64,000 nucleotides of DNA, from contig OX439132.1 in the NCBI GenBank assembly GCA_949318235.1, forward strand, positions 3,015,189 to 3,079,188, in the 5' to 3' direction. Positions 12,625 to 24,818 of this stretch are shown here, piece after piece. Under the pieces are notes generated by a model that was not told the DNA's origin, ran no database searches, and was given only the letters and a program-made list of their open reading frames with translations. This stretch comes from Ecdyonurus torrentis (taxonomy: Eukaryota; Arthropoda; Insecta; Ephemeroptera; Heptageniidae). How positions within the stretch are numbered: the stretch's first letter is position 1; every line of letters starts with the position of its first letter. The position numbers and the translations under genes are program-made.

Positions 12625-12870
12625 AATTTAGACGATTATTTAATTCAATCGTGCAGGTTGCACATAAATGCACGTAAATGTACGTAAATTGCAATAATCA
12701 AACATTATCCTAGCTGGCCCATGGTATTGATATACAATGTCACCTAATACAGGTAAAACATACTACAATGCAGTTCCGTCTCACCTAGATTAGATGACAT
12801 TTTAGTACATCAATACCTGATCCAGGTAAATATTTACCTGTTGTAGTTTACAGGATTAACTTACCTGTAA
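11450..12870. repeat. Diverged ACCTGG/CAGG-rich repeat pair
   Basis: Blocks 11570-11760 and 12720-12870 share an order of words: CCTAnnACAGG, CTACAAT, CTCACnTAGATTA, then ACCTGTTG..TACAGGAT. The first is preceded at 11452 by ACACACAGAAAACTAAC, and 12369 has ACACTGGCAGAAAAACT. Both resemble the CACTGAGAAAA transposon ends seen elsewhere in the window. They are probably two old copies of one non-autonomous element. Boundaries are uncertain. Confidence 0.4.
12584..12623 (+). repeat. Poly(T) tract, 40 nt
   Basis: Pure T run. Confidence 0.9.
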
Positions 12871-12899
12871 TTTTTTCCTTGCTATCGACTGCTATTTGC

Positions 12900-14110
12900 A
12901 TTGCAAATACATTATAATGAAGCAAATGATTTTTTTTTATGTTGCTAATATTGCAGATATTTTCTGTGTCAGTTTGTTAATGTTAGTGTATATTAAAGTA
13001 CAATATGTAAATAATAATAATACGTGGTCCATGCTATGCTTACGATAGAACTGTCCTATTGTTGCAAGAAGTGTTCTCTCCGTGCAACAATAATTCTTGT
13101 AACTGTCAATAATAACTTCAATTGTGCAACTTTGAAAGTCAATATTGAAATAAATATATAAAACAATAATTCTCAATGTATTACGAAGTTATGGAGAATT
13201 TTAAAAATAAATCACATGCATGATGTTATAAATAATTGATATTGTTCTTCTTGGTATAGATTTCTCATTGTTGCTCAAACAGCAGAAGATCTGTGTAGCA
13301 CGGCTGATTGAGTGCAGTCAAGCCATATAACAAGGTGAAGGTTACGAAACAACAAAACAAAATCTTTTTGATAAAGAAATTTTAAAATTACATTTAATAA
13401 GCAACAGCGAAATAAAATATTATTATGTAGGTCATGAGCGCAAATATATTTAAAATCATAAGTCAATCGTTATTTATCTGAAATCTATTTCTAAATTACT
13501 GGCGGAGATTAGGCGTAGAGAAACTATAAATTACAAATAAATAGCTAACGAAATGAATAAATAAGTACAGCGAATAAGGCGAATGAAATAAGAGAGAGAG
13601 AGAGAGATATTAAAAAGTTAAAATAACTCTACAAGTGTTAAATATAGAAATTGTGTAATAAAATAAATGTTAAATAAAATATATAAATAAATAAATAAAT
13701 AAATAAATAAATATAAATGAATAAACAAATAGATCAATAAATATGTAAGTAAAAAAATAATAAATCGTTTTTTTAACATATCACGAAGCAATTTTTATAA
13801 ATTATTTTTAATGAATGTTTTTTTTGAAAATTTATTTACTTATCATATTGTTTAATTGGATTCTCTTCTTTAGTTGTATAATAAAACGGTACAAAGAGAG
13901 AGAGAGAGAGAAAGCACGCTCGAGTGCTCCAATATATTATGTATTTAATGAGGTCCAGGCTAAGATGTTCCTTACAGTCCCGCTATCTCGTTGTAATGTG
14001 AGCCTGTGCAGCTGGAGCAGATAGATAATTGTGATTGACCCCGGTGATCTGCAGGTAAACTTACTTGCCTACCATCAGTCTAGTTTTACACAATTATAGT
14101 CTCATCACTG

Positions 14111-14150
<40 letters not shown>

Positions 14151-15480
14151 GTGATCCTGCTTGATAATAACTTAATTATCTGCAAATCAAATCAACCTAC
14201 TGCAGCAGTATCCAAGTTTTTATCTTCTTAACATCACCTGCAATAATTGAGAGAGATATCTTACGATGGGAGCATCATTCATACACATATTACGTATATA
14301 TCACTTTTTGCAAAACAAACTGGGGTTAAAAAACTGTAAAGTAGGCAACTGTTGGAATCCCAGCATCCAGGTCTGCAGTAGAACTTGTGAAGCATACTTG
14401 ACAATTCTCCTCCCAGTTTGCAAGAGTATACAGAAGGGTTAGGACTGTTACGAGATATCATATTAATTATGTCATCATATTTATAAACATGAAATATTAT
14501 CATTTATCAATTTGTTTTTCTTGTTATTATTTGATAAAATGTAGGGAGGAATTCATCAAACAACTTATTGACGATATCTTTCAACAATGACTACATCTAT
14601 TCAAACTCATTAAATGTTTTTGTCATAAGAATAACATTGCAAATTTAGCGCGATTTTATCAATGAAATAATATCAACAACAATGTGAGTACATTTTATTG
14701 AAGTTAATTTTAATTTAATATTTTAAGTTTGACGTGATCACGCTGTAATTAACTGAATGTAATAAAATGAAATAACAAAAAGGGTATTTATATTATGTAT
14801 AAGGTCGTTCTAATAACTGCTCACCCCCTCCCCCTCCCCTCACTTGAAGATAAATCTCCACTGGAAATGTGAGATGAATGAAGCAGCTGCTGCTGCTGCT
14901 CAAATTGTTTGATTTATTGAAGATAATGTACAAGTGACATTTATACTTCAATTTATTGTAATTTATCTCGATATTTAAATATATTTGGTGTTCAGTCCCA
15001 GTGAGGCATGAGAGGAAAAGTATCTGTGCGGTGTTCACTAGCTGCCAGCAACAAACCAATTATTTGCATATTCTACCGCAACACAACAAAATACACACCG
15101 CAAAATATTAGACTTTAATTTTCACTTTTTTATATTTAATGTTTTGAATATTTGAATGCTGCTGCAAGGTCATTTCTCTTTTTGTTGTTGTAATGATGCA
15201 TGCATTGCTTTTTAACATTGAAATTTATATAGTTATAATATTATCCGCCCCTTGGCAATATGCTTTCTCCTCATCAAGTCATCCTCTCTAAATTTACTGT
15301 ATCACAAATATTAATAACAATTGCATTAGAAGTGCGGTCAAATTAAATTACTAATTATTATTGTAATAAAAAGTGAAATAAATAAAGTGAATTTTAATGC
15401 ATTCAATTTTTTTGAAAGTGTTCTTTGATTTGTATTTACTGTAATTTCACTAATTTTTGTATAACTTAGAATATGAATCA
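12900..15480. other. AT-rich DNA, no gene seen
   Basis: Contains short GA runs (13591-13608, 13897-13912), an (AAAT)n run near 13685-13715, and a (GCT)n run near 14889-14900. A TTCCTTACAG acceptor-like and GCAG|GTAAAC donor-like pair bounds 13978-14053, but all three frames of that segment are closed. Confidence 0.5.
14114..14147 (+). repeat. (GA)17 microsatellite
   Basis: Pure GA run. Confidence 0.95.
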
Positions 15481-15493
15481 CCAAATATTTTCT

Positions 15494-15705
15494 TATAGAA
15501 TAGACCAGAAGAAAACATTAGCATTTACATCACAAAACAAAACACTTGATGGGACTTACATGAATAACATTTTTTTGTCTTAAAAACGGCACAGTGCTAA
15601 AAAAATTTTGGCTTATGCAGCCCGCACAATATTTGCGTAGCAATTTTTGTCTGTTTCTGTTGTCAGAAACAGGAATAGTCAATTAAACTGCACACTTTAC
15701 AGTAT
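15494..15705 (+). mobile_element. Diverged copy of the TTAA MITE
   Basis: Shares AATAGACCAGA, ACACTTGATGGGA, TTACATnAATAACAT, TTATGCA.CCCGCACAATAT and ACTnTACAGTAT with the copies at 25861 and 30641. Its left TTAA has been lost and the right half is missing. The CRE present in the other copies is not conserved; this copy has GTTGTCAGAAAC there. Confidence 0.65.
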
Positions 15706-15740
15706 ATTTTAATAATATTTTACTTTTAAAATCAAATATC

Positions 15741-15741
<1 letters not shown>

Positions 15742-15781
<40 letters not shown>
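15742..15781 (+). repeat. Poly(T) tract, 40 nt
   Basis: Pure T run. Confidence 0.9.
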
Positions 15782-15784
<3 letters not shown>

Positions 15785-16154
15785 AGCCATATTATGTTAT
15801 TGTGCTTCACCAAATTATAATCATAATCCACAATACTAATCCATAGCGTATTTCTATATTATAGACATTTGATTCAAGTACTAAATCTGTGCGGAAGTAT
15901 TTAAGGTCATACAACGTGAGTAAATCCGACATTTTCACAACAAAAAAAACACTGACAAGAATTAATCTTGAACAAGGCTGGTTAAACAACCTGGATTTAA
16001 AATCTGTATTTATTTATTTATTTAGGTAATCGCAGCCAAAATTAGCTTGGTCTAGTTTTTGTGGTGTGGTAAAATTTCTCATATTAATTTTTGCCACCAC
16101 ATTTAGCGATAAATATAATTATTTTGATGTTACGCATATTTTAGTTTTCATACA

Positions 16155-16385
16155 ATGGTTGATATTATTGTTGCAATGCTAATACATTGTTGTGAGAGAA
16201 AGAACACGGTGTTCTCATTGTTGTTACTGGCGCACACATTTGTCAAAAGTCGCTACTGCATTGTTGTAACTGATGCTTCATGTTTATTAATAAGCAATTT
16301 ACTGTTCTATAATTATTTGGAGATTATTTTCTTTATATCAAACTAAATATATTAATATTCCAGTGTTAGGTTTCACACGCTTGCT
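16155..16385. other. Cluster of ATTGTTG words
   Basis: ATTGTTG occurs at least five times in ~230 bp (near 16167, 16186, 16219, 16260 and 16390). CATTGTT matches the SOX HMG-box core read on one strand. Part of the cluster, around GAACACGGTGTTC, is palindromic, so it may be a decayed hairpin element. No coding frame is convincing. Confidence 0.35.
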
Positions 16386-16389
16386 GGCA

Positions 16390-16925
16390 TTGTTGTTCAG
16401 TTTTTACCCCTTGGGGAGAGCCAATAAAAAAAAAAAAAAAAAAATCAAGTTAACTTTTTTTTTTGAAGCTTTTATTTTTTTCCTTTTTTATTATTTTTTT
16501 TTTTACTTGTGTTTTTCTCATATTTTTTCCTGAATAAGTTTTGTGACGTATAATATATTGAGCTCTTACAAATAAGATTAGAAAATTGAAGTCAATTTAC
16601 TCGCGAGTTTTTATTATATGTTTATATAAATATTTTGAACAACAAATAAAAGTGTAAATTTTGAAGTAAAAAAAAAAACGTAACTATTACAAGTAACCAC
16701 TTTCGAGGACATTTTTTTGTTGTTTGGGTTTCCTTTCATTTGATATACAAAAAATAAATAAAAATAATGATAAATAAAAAATTGCTTGAGAAAATGTTAG
16801 AACACTTACTTGAAAAATAAACAGTTTTTTATATCGATGACATTGAATAACAAATGAATCTGTCGTCTCTAAATTATTATAAAAAAAAAATGTAATTTAT
16901 TTCCGTGGGAGGTTAGTGGAATGAC
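16390..16925. other. A/T-rich DNA, nothing recognised
   Basis: A and T runs near 16427-16443 and scattered short A tracts. No gene signal. Confidence 0.5.
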
Positions 16926-16932
16926 GTGGCAG

Positions 16933-16955
16933 CCAATCACACAGGGCGCGGGAAA
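16933..16955 (+). promoter_or_regulatory. CCAAT box plus E2F-like site
   Basis: CCAAT at 16933 is followed nine bases later by GCGCGGGAAA, whose reverse complement TTTCCCGCGC fits the E2F consensus TTTSSCGC. A similar pair occurs at 31425-31447. No transcript start or coding exon is evident next to it, so it may be part of a repeat. Confidence 0.35.
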
Positions 16956-16999
16956 ATTTCAAGTGACTTCGAATTTTATATCATCTGGCAGAACCTTTT

Positions 17000-17002
<3 letters not shown>

Positions 17003-17042
<40 letters not shown>
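17003..17042 (+). repeat. Poly(A) tract, 40 nt
   Basis: Pure A run. Confidence 0.9.
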
Positions 17043-17044
<2 letters not shown>

Positions 17045-17097
17045 TCTTCGGCCAGAGGAAAGTAAATAAAAGACGCTCTAGAGACCCGGAAATAAAA

Positions 17098-17215
17098 AAT
17101 TACGTAGTTTATGCTATTTTACACTATAAAGAATTAAAAAAACATAATGCTCGACAACATAATATATTTATGCTATACACACGTATAACAATTTTTGCTA
17201 TGCAGTATACCTTTT
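17098..17215. mobile_element. TTATGC-family MITE, partial
   Basis: Starts AATTACGTAGTTTATGCT and keeps CATAATGCTCGACAACATAA and TTTATGCTATACAC words. The opposite terminus is missing. Confidence 0.55.
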
Positions 17216-17219
17216 TAAA

Positions 17220-18480
17220 TTCTATTGGAGAAATGTAGCTAAAAATATTTTGGAAAAATTATTTAACAATTTTTAATTATTATTTTTTTTCATGCGTGTA
17301 AAAAAAAATCTGATCACTAGTTGACATTGTGTATATTTTTGTATTTTATATTGATTACACTGAGAAAACGAAGATGTAGTGTGTACCAAGGTGCAAGCTG
17401 ATACGTTTGTCTTGGCATTGCGTGTTGAAATTGCATTATCATTGCTGTACAATTCAATGTAGAGAGAGAGAGAGTGCATACTACATACATACAAAAACTA
17501 TATAAGATTCTCATTATATACATATAGCAAGAAAACCTCTTATTCTTACGTATATTTATATCAAACAATTTTCAATCTCAATTCAATCACAATTTTTCAA
17601 CTATTTTATTATTACTATAACATAAAAATAAATGTGAAAAAAAAAATTTAAATATTTCTTTTTTTAATTAAAATTTTTATATATTATAAGATTTAGATTT
17701 ATGTAAGTTCTTTGAACTTTAATAACAATTGTGGTGGAGTTATTGTTGAAGTAATAAATTGAAGTTTTGATAAATTGTGAGTGATATGTATGAATAGAGA
17801 GAGAGAGAGAGAGAGGATGTTAAATATATAATTAACCAGTAGGTAATGTATGTAATTATGGCGTGAGTTCTAAAAGTGCAAACAAGTCCTAAAGTTTGTG
17901 CAGCAAGGTTTCGTCAAGAACGACCTTGTTTGTTTGCTTTGCTTGCAGTTCAGTCAAGTCACTCAAGCTCTGCACTTGTTATATAACAACAACAAATATC
18001 TTGCAATTATAAAATCATTAATCTTATATAGTTTAAATTAGTGCATGTATCTCATGTATAATATTAAAAAAATTTTTTAAAAAAAATGATTTTTTTTTTC
18101 TTATTTAATTTAAATGACAAATAAAACAGTAATTTTATGTTTTATAAAATAAAATAATTAATTTGTGCAAAGGACAAAGTACTTGTTGTGTGTGTTAACG
18201 AAGCGATAAAGACTTTGCCTTGGTTTGGAGTTATTTATATTTATTTTAAATTAAAGCAAAAAATCATAGGAAGCAGAGATGGGGGAACAGACATCAACTT
18301 TCATCCTTGTGATCCCCAGCACAGGGGGCTAAGAAATTGAACGATTTATTGATTCATTCACTCTCTTATTTATTTACTTCATCGGCTGCTTTGTAATATT
18401 ATCTATTACAGCATTAAGATTTCAGTATTTCAAATAAATAACAAAGACAAACATAAACAAAACTCACGTGTTAATTTCAA
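17220..18480. other. AT-rich DNA, no gene seen
   Basis: Has a TTACACTGAGAAAACG transposon-end-like word at 17355, GA runs at 17461-17475 and 17798-17815, and AT-rich filler. Confidence 0.5.
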
Positions 18481-18484
18481 TCAG

Positions 18485-18615
18485 CAACATAATTTCTGCT
18501 ATATAATATAAAACGACTTTGCTGTATTGCATAACAGTTTTGTTGTACAGCATAATTATTTATATGTAATTTCAATATTTATGACTGAAATGCAGCACAA
18601 ATTACGTCTATATTT
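18485..18615. mobile_element. TTATGC-family MITE, partial
   Basis: CAACATAATTTCTGCTATAT, TTGTACAGCATAATTATT and GCAGCACAAATTACGT words in the order expected for the family. The TTACGTAA palindrome is degraded. Confidence 0.55.
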
Positions 18616-18619
18616 ACAG

Positions 18620-19460
18620 TTTACATAAGTAAATAATTTTTAAGCTTAAAGTTTAAAAAAACAACTCGTAATAAAAAATTTAATTAATAATATTTAATGA
18701 TATAAAAGTTGAAATAAATTTCTGAGAAAATGTCATTTACTTATATCTCCCTCCCCGCACGGACATTAAAATTAAAGCAAGAAAGCAATGTAAGATACAC
18801 GTGACCTCCATCTCAAATCAAATCTAAAGTAAAAATTTAAATTAAAAATGATAGCGGACTTCGTGCCTGCAGGATCTTTGTGTACTAACATCAGTTTTGT
18901 ATGTTTGGAAGAAGTGAACGTGGCTGGGGGCGCATACCAGTCGCGAGCAACAAGCAAACGTCCTCTTCAACATCCACATTATTAAATGTTGCGTTGATCT
19001 GCGGTTATCTGTAGTTTATATAGTCACTTACAGCAAATTATCATGTATGTACAGTATAGTATAGGGAGCAACCAAAATATGCCCAAGCTAAATACTTTTA
19101 ATGTTTACTTACTTAATACTTACTACCAATAGTACATGCGGGTACTGTCTACTATAGTGAAATGTGGTACATATAGTAATATATAACTCTAATGTTTACG
19201 GAGAACTCGCATGTCTTATAAAATATCGATAAAGTAAGTAAGTATCTTGTAAGTATTTGAAAGTATTTGAGTAAGTAAAGAAAGGGGAAAAAAAAAAAAA
19301 AAAAAAAAAAACGAGTAAAATATAGATTAAATATGATTTTAAATATTTTGACAAATAATTAATCAAGTGGCATGGCTTATATATATATGATACAAAATTA
19401 AGTTTATACTTCAAACAATAATTAATAACTTTGTCTACGACCCAGGTGTCGTCCCTCAGC
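18620..19460. other. AT-rich DNA, no gene seen
   Basis: Mixed AT-rich sequence with an A tract at 19289-19310. No exon or structured element is recognised. Confidence 0.5.
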
Positions 19461-19461
19461 T

Positions 19462-19464
<3 letters not shown>

Positions 19465-19548
<84 letters not shown>
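19465..19548 (+). repeat. (CT)42 microsatellite
   Basis: Pure CT run. Confidence 0.97.
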
Positions 19549-19550
<2 letters not shown>

Positions 19551-19847
19551 GTGTTAAAACTAATTAATTCTCTCTTATTAGCGAAACTTTATTTTTCATC
19601 ACAATGAAATCGATTCTTATTATTTCTACGATGTTTATTTTAAAATGCCAATAATTAAATGTTAAGAATTTGTGCTATGTATTGACAAAAAAAATATTTG
19701 TACAAAATATTTATAATATTTTAATTATCCCATTAACAAAAGGCCAATAAACTGAATATTATTTTTTTAAATAGCTTAAAAAAAAAAAAAAAAAAAAAAA
19801 AAAACTGACGACGTGAGTGCGAAACTATTGCAGCTTATGTCCCAGTG

Positions 19848-20001
<154 letters not shown>

Positions 20002-20009
20002 GGTATGTA

Positions 20010-20575
20010 TGAGATGATAAATAAGTCAGTAGCCAAGATTAGTATGTAGCTCACGTGTGTGTGACTTCAAGTCGCCGCAGGCTGGACTGACTGAGATCCA
20101 GCTGGAGCAAACGTAATTGTGCGGGCAACAAGTGGTGCTCATGCTCACCATCTTGACTTCATTGTCATTAACTTCATCTCATCAACCAAACGTTCAAGCA
20201 GGGGACGCAGTATTGCGATCAGCTGATTACAATAAGCAAATAATAACAAGGCCATTTTTTTTTTTTTTTTTTACTCGGAAGTGATATTATACTAAATGGA
20301 TCACATTTCTAAAACTAATATAACTTAGTTTAAAATTTGCATTCTTATTTTATTACAAAGCAACTCAATTTTACAACACGCAGTAAAGCAGTATACTCAC
20401 AGAAATTAAAATTTCAAAATTCAAAATTCTTTATTCATTTCTTTCCTCCAACATTGATAACACAATTGAATGCATTAGTTTAGGTTATTGCCACAAATGT
20501 ATATATAAGAAATTATTGTCAATTCTATTTACACATACAAATAACAAAAAAATAAAACGACATTTACGTATGGGA
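20010..20575. other. Mostly AT-rich DNA with a GC-richer patch
   Basis: 20060-20200 is of mixed composition (CCGCAGGCTGGACTGACTG, CCAGCTGGAGC) but has no long frame. A T tract lies at 20256-20272. Confidence 0.4.
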
Positions 20576-20579
20576 AATA

Positions 20580-20725
20580 CTTAAATTACGTAATTGATGC
20601 TACATTCATGTCATAAATACATAATGCTATAAAATATAACAACATATTATAACAATTTACTTTGCTGGCATACCAGCTTTACTTGTGCAGTGCTGCAAAC
20701 TTACTTTGCTGGACAACATAACGTT
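20580..20725. mobile_element. TTATGC-family MITE, partial
   Basis: Begins AAATTACGTAATTGATGCTA, followed by CATTCATGTCATAAATACAT. The distal half is diverged. Confidence 0.55.
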
Positions 20726-21329
20726 TATTCTAAGCCTCACTTTCCCTCTCCATTCTTATTGTTGTTGTTATTATTATTATTAGAGTCACTTTTATACGAC
20801 TGCTCATCATTACGCTTTATAAACGCTTCAAATTACCAAAAGTTATAATAAAAAGAAAAAAAAAATAATAAAAAAACAGGAAGCCGAAGAAAACTATCAT
20901 TCACGATGACACTATGAGTTTTGTTTTTATATTAATTGAGGTCATTTCCAAATTTGACCAATTTAGTAGAAAATTTCATATTTTTCAACCCAATTTTTGT
21001 GTATAAAACAATGAATTATAATCACGGAAACATCAATCAAAATGACATCAATATTTTTTATTTCGTAGAATTGTTTTTATTTTTATATTAAAAGAAAAGT
21101 TTAGATTGTAACGAGAGAGAAAACTGTATCAATAGAAATCACTTTCACATATTGACGAGCTATATAGATAGATCGATACAAATTGACGGTTATTGTAAGT
21201 TTTAAATTATCCTAATTTACAACAATAAAACGACTTTTATATACCAAAGTTCGGCAATTTCATGACATCAGAGTTTATTGAAATAAAACTAATACGTCTG
21301 GTTGAACACGGCAAGAAAATACATCTGTG

Positions 21330-21575
21330 TTCTACCTGGCTAGCTACTTTACCTGTAGTTATCATTTACCTTTGTACTACCTGGCTAGCTACTTCACCTG
21401 TAGTTATCATTTACCTTTGTACTATCAGGCTAGCTACTTCACCTGTAGTTATCATTTACCTTTGAACTATCTGGCTACCTACTTCACCTATAGTTATCAT
21501 TTACCTTTGTACTACCTGGCTAGCTACTTCACCTGTAGTTATCATTTACCTCTGTACTACCTGACTAGTTACCTG
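21330..21575 (+). repeat. 45-bp minisatellite, ~5.5 copies
   Basis: Units start at 21330, 21375, 21420, 21465, 21510 and (partial) 21555. Each contains CTGGCTAGCTACTTCACC and GTAGTTATCATTTACC. The 45-bp period keeps frames open, which explains two overlapping open frames here. The same core occurs inverted in the 62250-62636 array. About 70 bp to the right lies TTCTTTTCTCAGTGTA, a possible transposon end. Confidence 0.93.
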
Positions 21576-21749
21576 GATGATTACACAGGCAAGATAGTTA
21601 CGCACTTTGCAATCACTTTAACCTAAAACTTGCTACTTAATTCTTTTCTCAGTGTAGGTAAGAGAAAATGTAATTTGTATAAATTGTTTTTATTTATAAG
21701 CAATCATAAATATTTTGTGGCTTTCCTAAACTCTAGTTTTAGTATATAA

Positions 21750-21750
<1 letters not shown>

Positions 21751-21811
<61 letters not shown>
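21751..21811 (+). repeat. (TG)7(GA)24 compound microsatellite
   Basis: TG run passing directly into a GA run. Confidence 0.95.
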
Positions 21812-21812
<1 letters not shown>

Positions 21813-21980
21813 TAGAGCCACATATTTTTTGTTGTATTCCAAACATTTTATAAAAACTTCAAATCGCATGATACAATCATCACAAACTCCTCACGCTACA
21901 TTTTTTCCAAACCAAAAAAACTAGATTTATTATTATTTTATGATTTCTGTGAAGCGAGATATTTTGTGATGCTGTTGCTG

Positions 21981-22660
21981 AGCCGTGGTATTGAAATATT
22001 TGTCTAAATTACTTCTACTGTACATTATGTATGTCTGCTGTCATCTCTATGGTTGTCATGGTGATGACTTACCTTGGACATGCCGTGGTATTGAAATATT
22101 TGTCTAAATTACTTCTACTGTACATTATGTATGTCTGCTGTCATCTCTATGGTTGTCATGGTGATGACTTACCTTGGACATGCCGTGATATTGAAATATT
22201 TGTCTAAATTACTTCTACTGTACATTATGTATGTCTGCTGTCATCTCTCTGGTTGTCATGGTGATGACTTACCTTGGACATGCCGTGATATTGAAATATT
22301 TGTCTAAATTACTTCTACTGTACATTATGTATGTCTGCTGTCATCTCTATGGTTGTCATGGTGATGACTTACCTTGGACATGCCGTGATATTGAAATATT
22401 TGTCTAAATTACTTCTACTGTACATTATGTATGTCTGCTGTCATCTCTATGGTTGTCATGGTGATGACTTACCTTGGACATGCCGTGATATTGAAATATT
22501 TGTCTAAATTACTTCTACTGTACATTATGTATGTCTGCTATCATCTCTCTGGTTGTCATGGTGATGACTTACCTTGGACATGCCGTGATATTGAAATATT
22601 TGTGTAGATTACTGCTGTATATTACGTCTATGATCTGTGGTTGCCATGGTGACGATTACG
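21981..22660 (+). repeat. 100-bp tandem repeat, 6+ copies
   Basis: Units begin at 21981, 22081, 22181, 22281, 22381 and 22481, with a shorter diverged seventh from 22581. They are nearly identical, with single-base changes such as GCCGTGGTA/GCCGTGATA, and each contains GGTTGTCATGGTGATGAC. The near identity suggests recent expansion. The diverged last unit has GTTGCCATGGTGAC, which fits the RFX X-box consensus. Confidence 0.97.
22640..22653 (+). promoter_or_regulatory. RFX X-box-like site
   Basis: GTTGCCATGGTGAC fits RYYNYYATRRNRAC, the X-box bound by RFX factors in ciliary gene promoters, at every position. It lies in the terminal diverged unit of the 100-bp tandem repeat. No promoter or ciliary gene is seen here, so function is unknown. 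Confidence 0.5.
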
Positions 22661-22669
22661 TAGCTATTT

Positions 22670-23948
22670 TTGTTTGTTTGAGGATATAGTATGCTTAGCA
22701 AGTAAACTATACTAGCAGTTAGTTTATTTAGTGTATAAAAGTAAATTTTAAAACTGTAATCATTAATTATATATATTTAAATATGTCGACATGTTATTGA
22801 TTGATAGATGTTTTATCGATTGTATTGGAAGTGATAGAATATTGATAGTCATTTGTTACTGCGAGATCACAAGAGAAAACAAAAGAAATCGGATTATAGT
22901 TGGAGATTAATTTTAAATATATTTCTGTTTGCTTAGCGAAGTGTGAAAGTATAAGAACGTTTGTCCAGCCAGGCATTGATATTGTTGTTGCATTGTTGAA
23001 TACAAAATAAACATATGGTGAATGGAGGCGACGCGTGAAAATAAAAATAAGCTTCGTGAAGAGATGAACAATTCAGCAGAGAGAGAGAGAGAAGTTAAAT
23101 TATAATTTTATACTTGATTGGCGATATACTATATAAGCAAATAAAAATACACACACAAACTTTTTTTTTTTTTTTTTTTAATGTGAATGGACTTCAAACT
23201 CTTTTATTGATATGCGGATGCAGGTATATATAAAAAATGTTTGCCGACTTAAAAAAAAAAAGTTCCTCGAACTTTTCATTATAAAAAAAAAAGGTAAACA
23301 AATTTTCACAATAGAAACAATAAACGGTTTCTATTTTTTTATATTTATAAATATATTTTTTTAAAACATCTTTTATAGCAAATATTTAATTTATAGTAAC
23401 GCTCTACTTAGTTTAATAAATACAACATTAGTTTTTATTGTTTCAGGAAAAAATAAAAATCATAGTTTTAAACAGTATTGATATTTTATTGTTATTGCTT
23501 TTTCATCGTAAAACTATAATATGTAAAACTATTCTTAAAATCCTGAAGAACACGGAAATACATGCAGTATTTAATTGAAGAGAATTATTGTGTGATGCAA
23601 TGATGCACAACTAATGTGAAGCTAAATTATAGAGGGACGCGATATTGAACATCGATCTGTTGTTGGTGATAACACGAGGCAGCTGCTGGCGGACCATGCG
23701 AACAAAGATAACGAGAGAGAGAGAGTCAACAAACTTTTTGTTTTGTTTTTACTTTTTCTCATTTTTCAATATAGTAAAACACAGTTGTTTGTACGTTTTT
23801 ATTTGTTAAAACATATTATTATAGAACCTCAACCAATTTATTATCTTTTAATAATATCTTTTTTATTTTTGTTTTTATATAATTTGGATTTGATATATGA
23901 CAATATGTATACTGAAAACAATGGGAAAATCAAATTTTGTGATTGTGA

Positions 23949-23984
<36 letters not shown>

Positions 23985-24040
23985 AGCAGTAGTGAGAAAG
24001 TGATTTGATTGTATAATATAAAGTTGTTACGTAAGTTGGT
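22670..24040. other. AT-rich DNA, no gene seen
   Basis: Includes A/T tracts (23161-23180, 23251-23260) and short GA runs (23079-23092, 23714-23726). An F/L-rich open frame at 23743-23955 reflects AT composition. A GC-richer patch lies near 23640-23710. Confidence 0.5.
23954..23981 (+). repeat. (GA)14 microsatellite
   Basis: Pure GA run. Confidence 0.95.
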
Positions 24041-24045
24041 GCGTG

Positions 24046-24059
24046 GTTGCCATGGTGAC
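24046..24059 (+). promoter_or_regulatory. RFX X-box-like site, second
   Basis: GTTGCCATGGTGAC, identical over 14 bases to 22640-22653 and also preceded by TG. It lies ~1.4 kb from the tandem array and could be a displaced single unit of that repeat, because similarity does not continue clearly beyond the motif. Confidence 0.45.
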
Positions 24060-24064
24060 GGGAC

Positions 24065-24730
24065 AGATGTATTGTTGTCGTCCCGAGATGTTATCAACAA
24101 TCAGTGACAGGTAACAAAAGTAATACCACGGCAAGGACAATTAACTCACGGATCAATTAACTTTAATGACTTGTACAAGACGCGTCAAAACATCCACTTT
24201 TTTTTTTCTTTCTTCATTGAGAAAGGCGTGTTGCAATTACTTGCCAATTCGTGCTTATGTAAATCAAGGAAATTAGTATTTTTCCGGAACTTAGGATTAA
24301 TTATAACATGTGTAGTGTATCCATGTTAAGCGGAAGTCAGACTGTATGTATAATGAATGAGCAGACTTCAACACTGAAAAAACTGCAATTAAGTTTTTAG
24401 TCGTATTTACTCACAATTGGCTTGCAAGAAACCACACAAGCGTCGATCTTGAACGTAAATGATACTTGATTCGTTGCTTTTAAATTTATTAATTGATTTC
24501 ATGGCGAGTGCTTGCGCTCTTAATTAAAAAGCTGCAGTAACAGGTGGCAGAGGCGGTGGCAAAAACTTGGGGTCCCCAGGACTGGGGTCTTATATTGTAC
24601 TATTGCTTATAGACCTTTTTTTGAATATGCGCGGAATTTAAATGTTAAAATATATTATGAGAATCGTTTGAACATCTTTGTGTTGCTTGTGCTGAAGTCA
24701 CTGCCTTCCTGGATGCTCCTGAGTGTCAAA

Positions 24731-24818
<88 letters not shown>

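Noticed and set aside
13978..14053. Exon between TTCCTTACAG and GCAG|GTAAAC
   Set aside because: Splice motifs look fair, but all three frames contain stops within 75 nt. Could only be a non-coding exon, without further support.
21262..21626. Two overlapping frames over the 45-bp minisatellite
   Set aside because: A 45-bp period is a multiple of three, so frames stay open automatically. Two frames are open at once, and the array recurs inverted within a presumed transposon.
21981..22660. CRISPR-like array
   Set aside because: The 100-bp units are direct tandem repeats with no unique spacers, and the window is eukaryotic.
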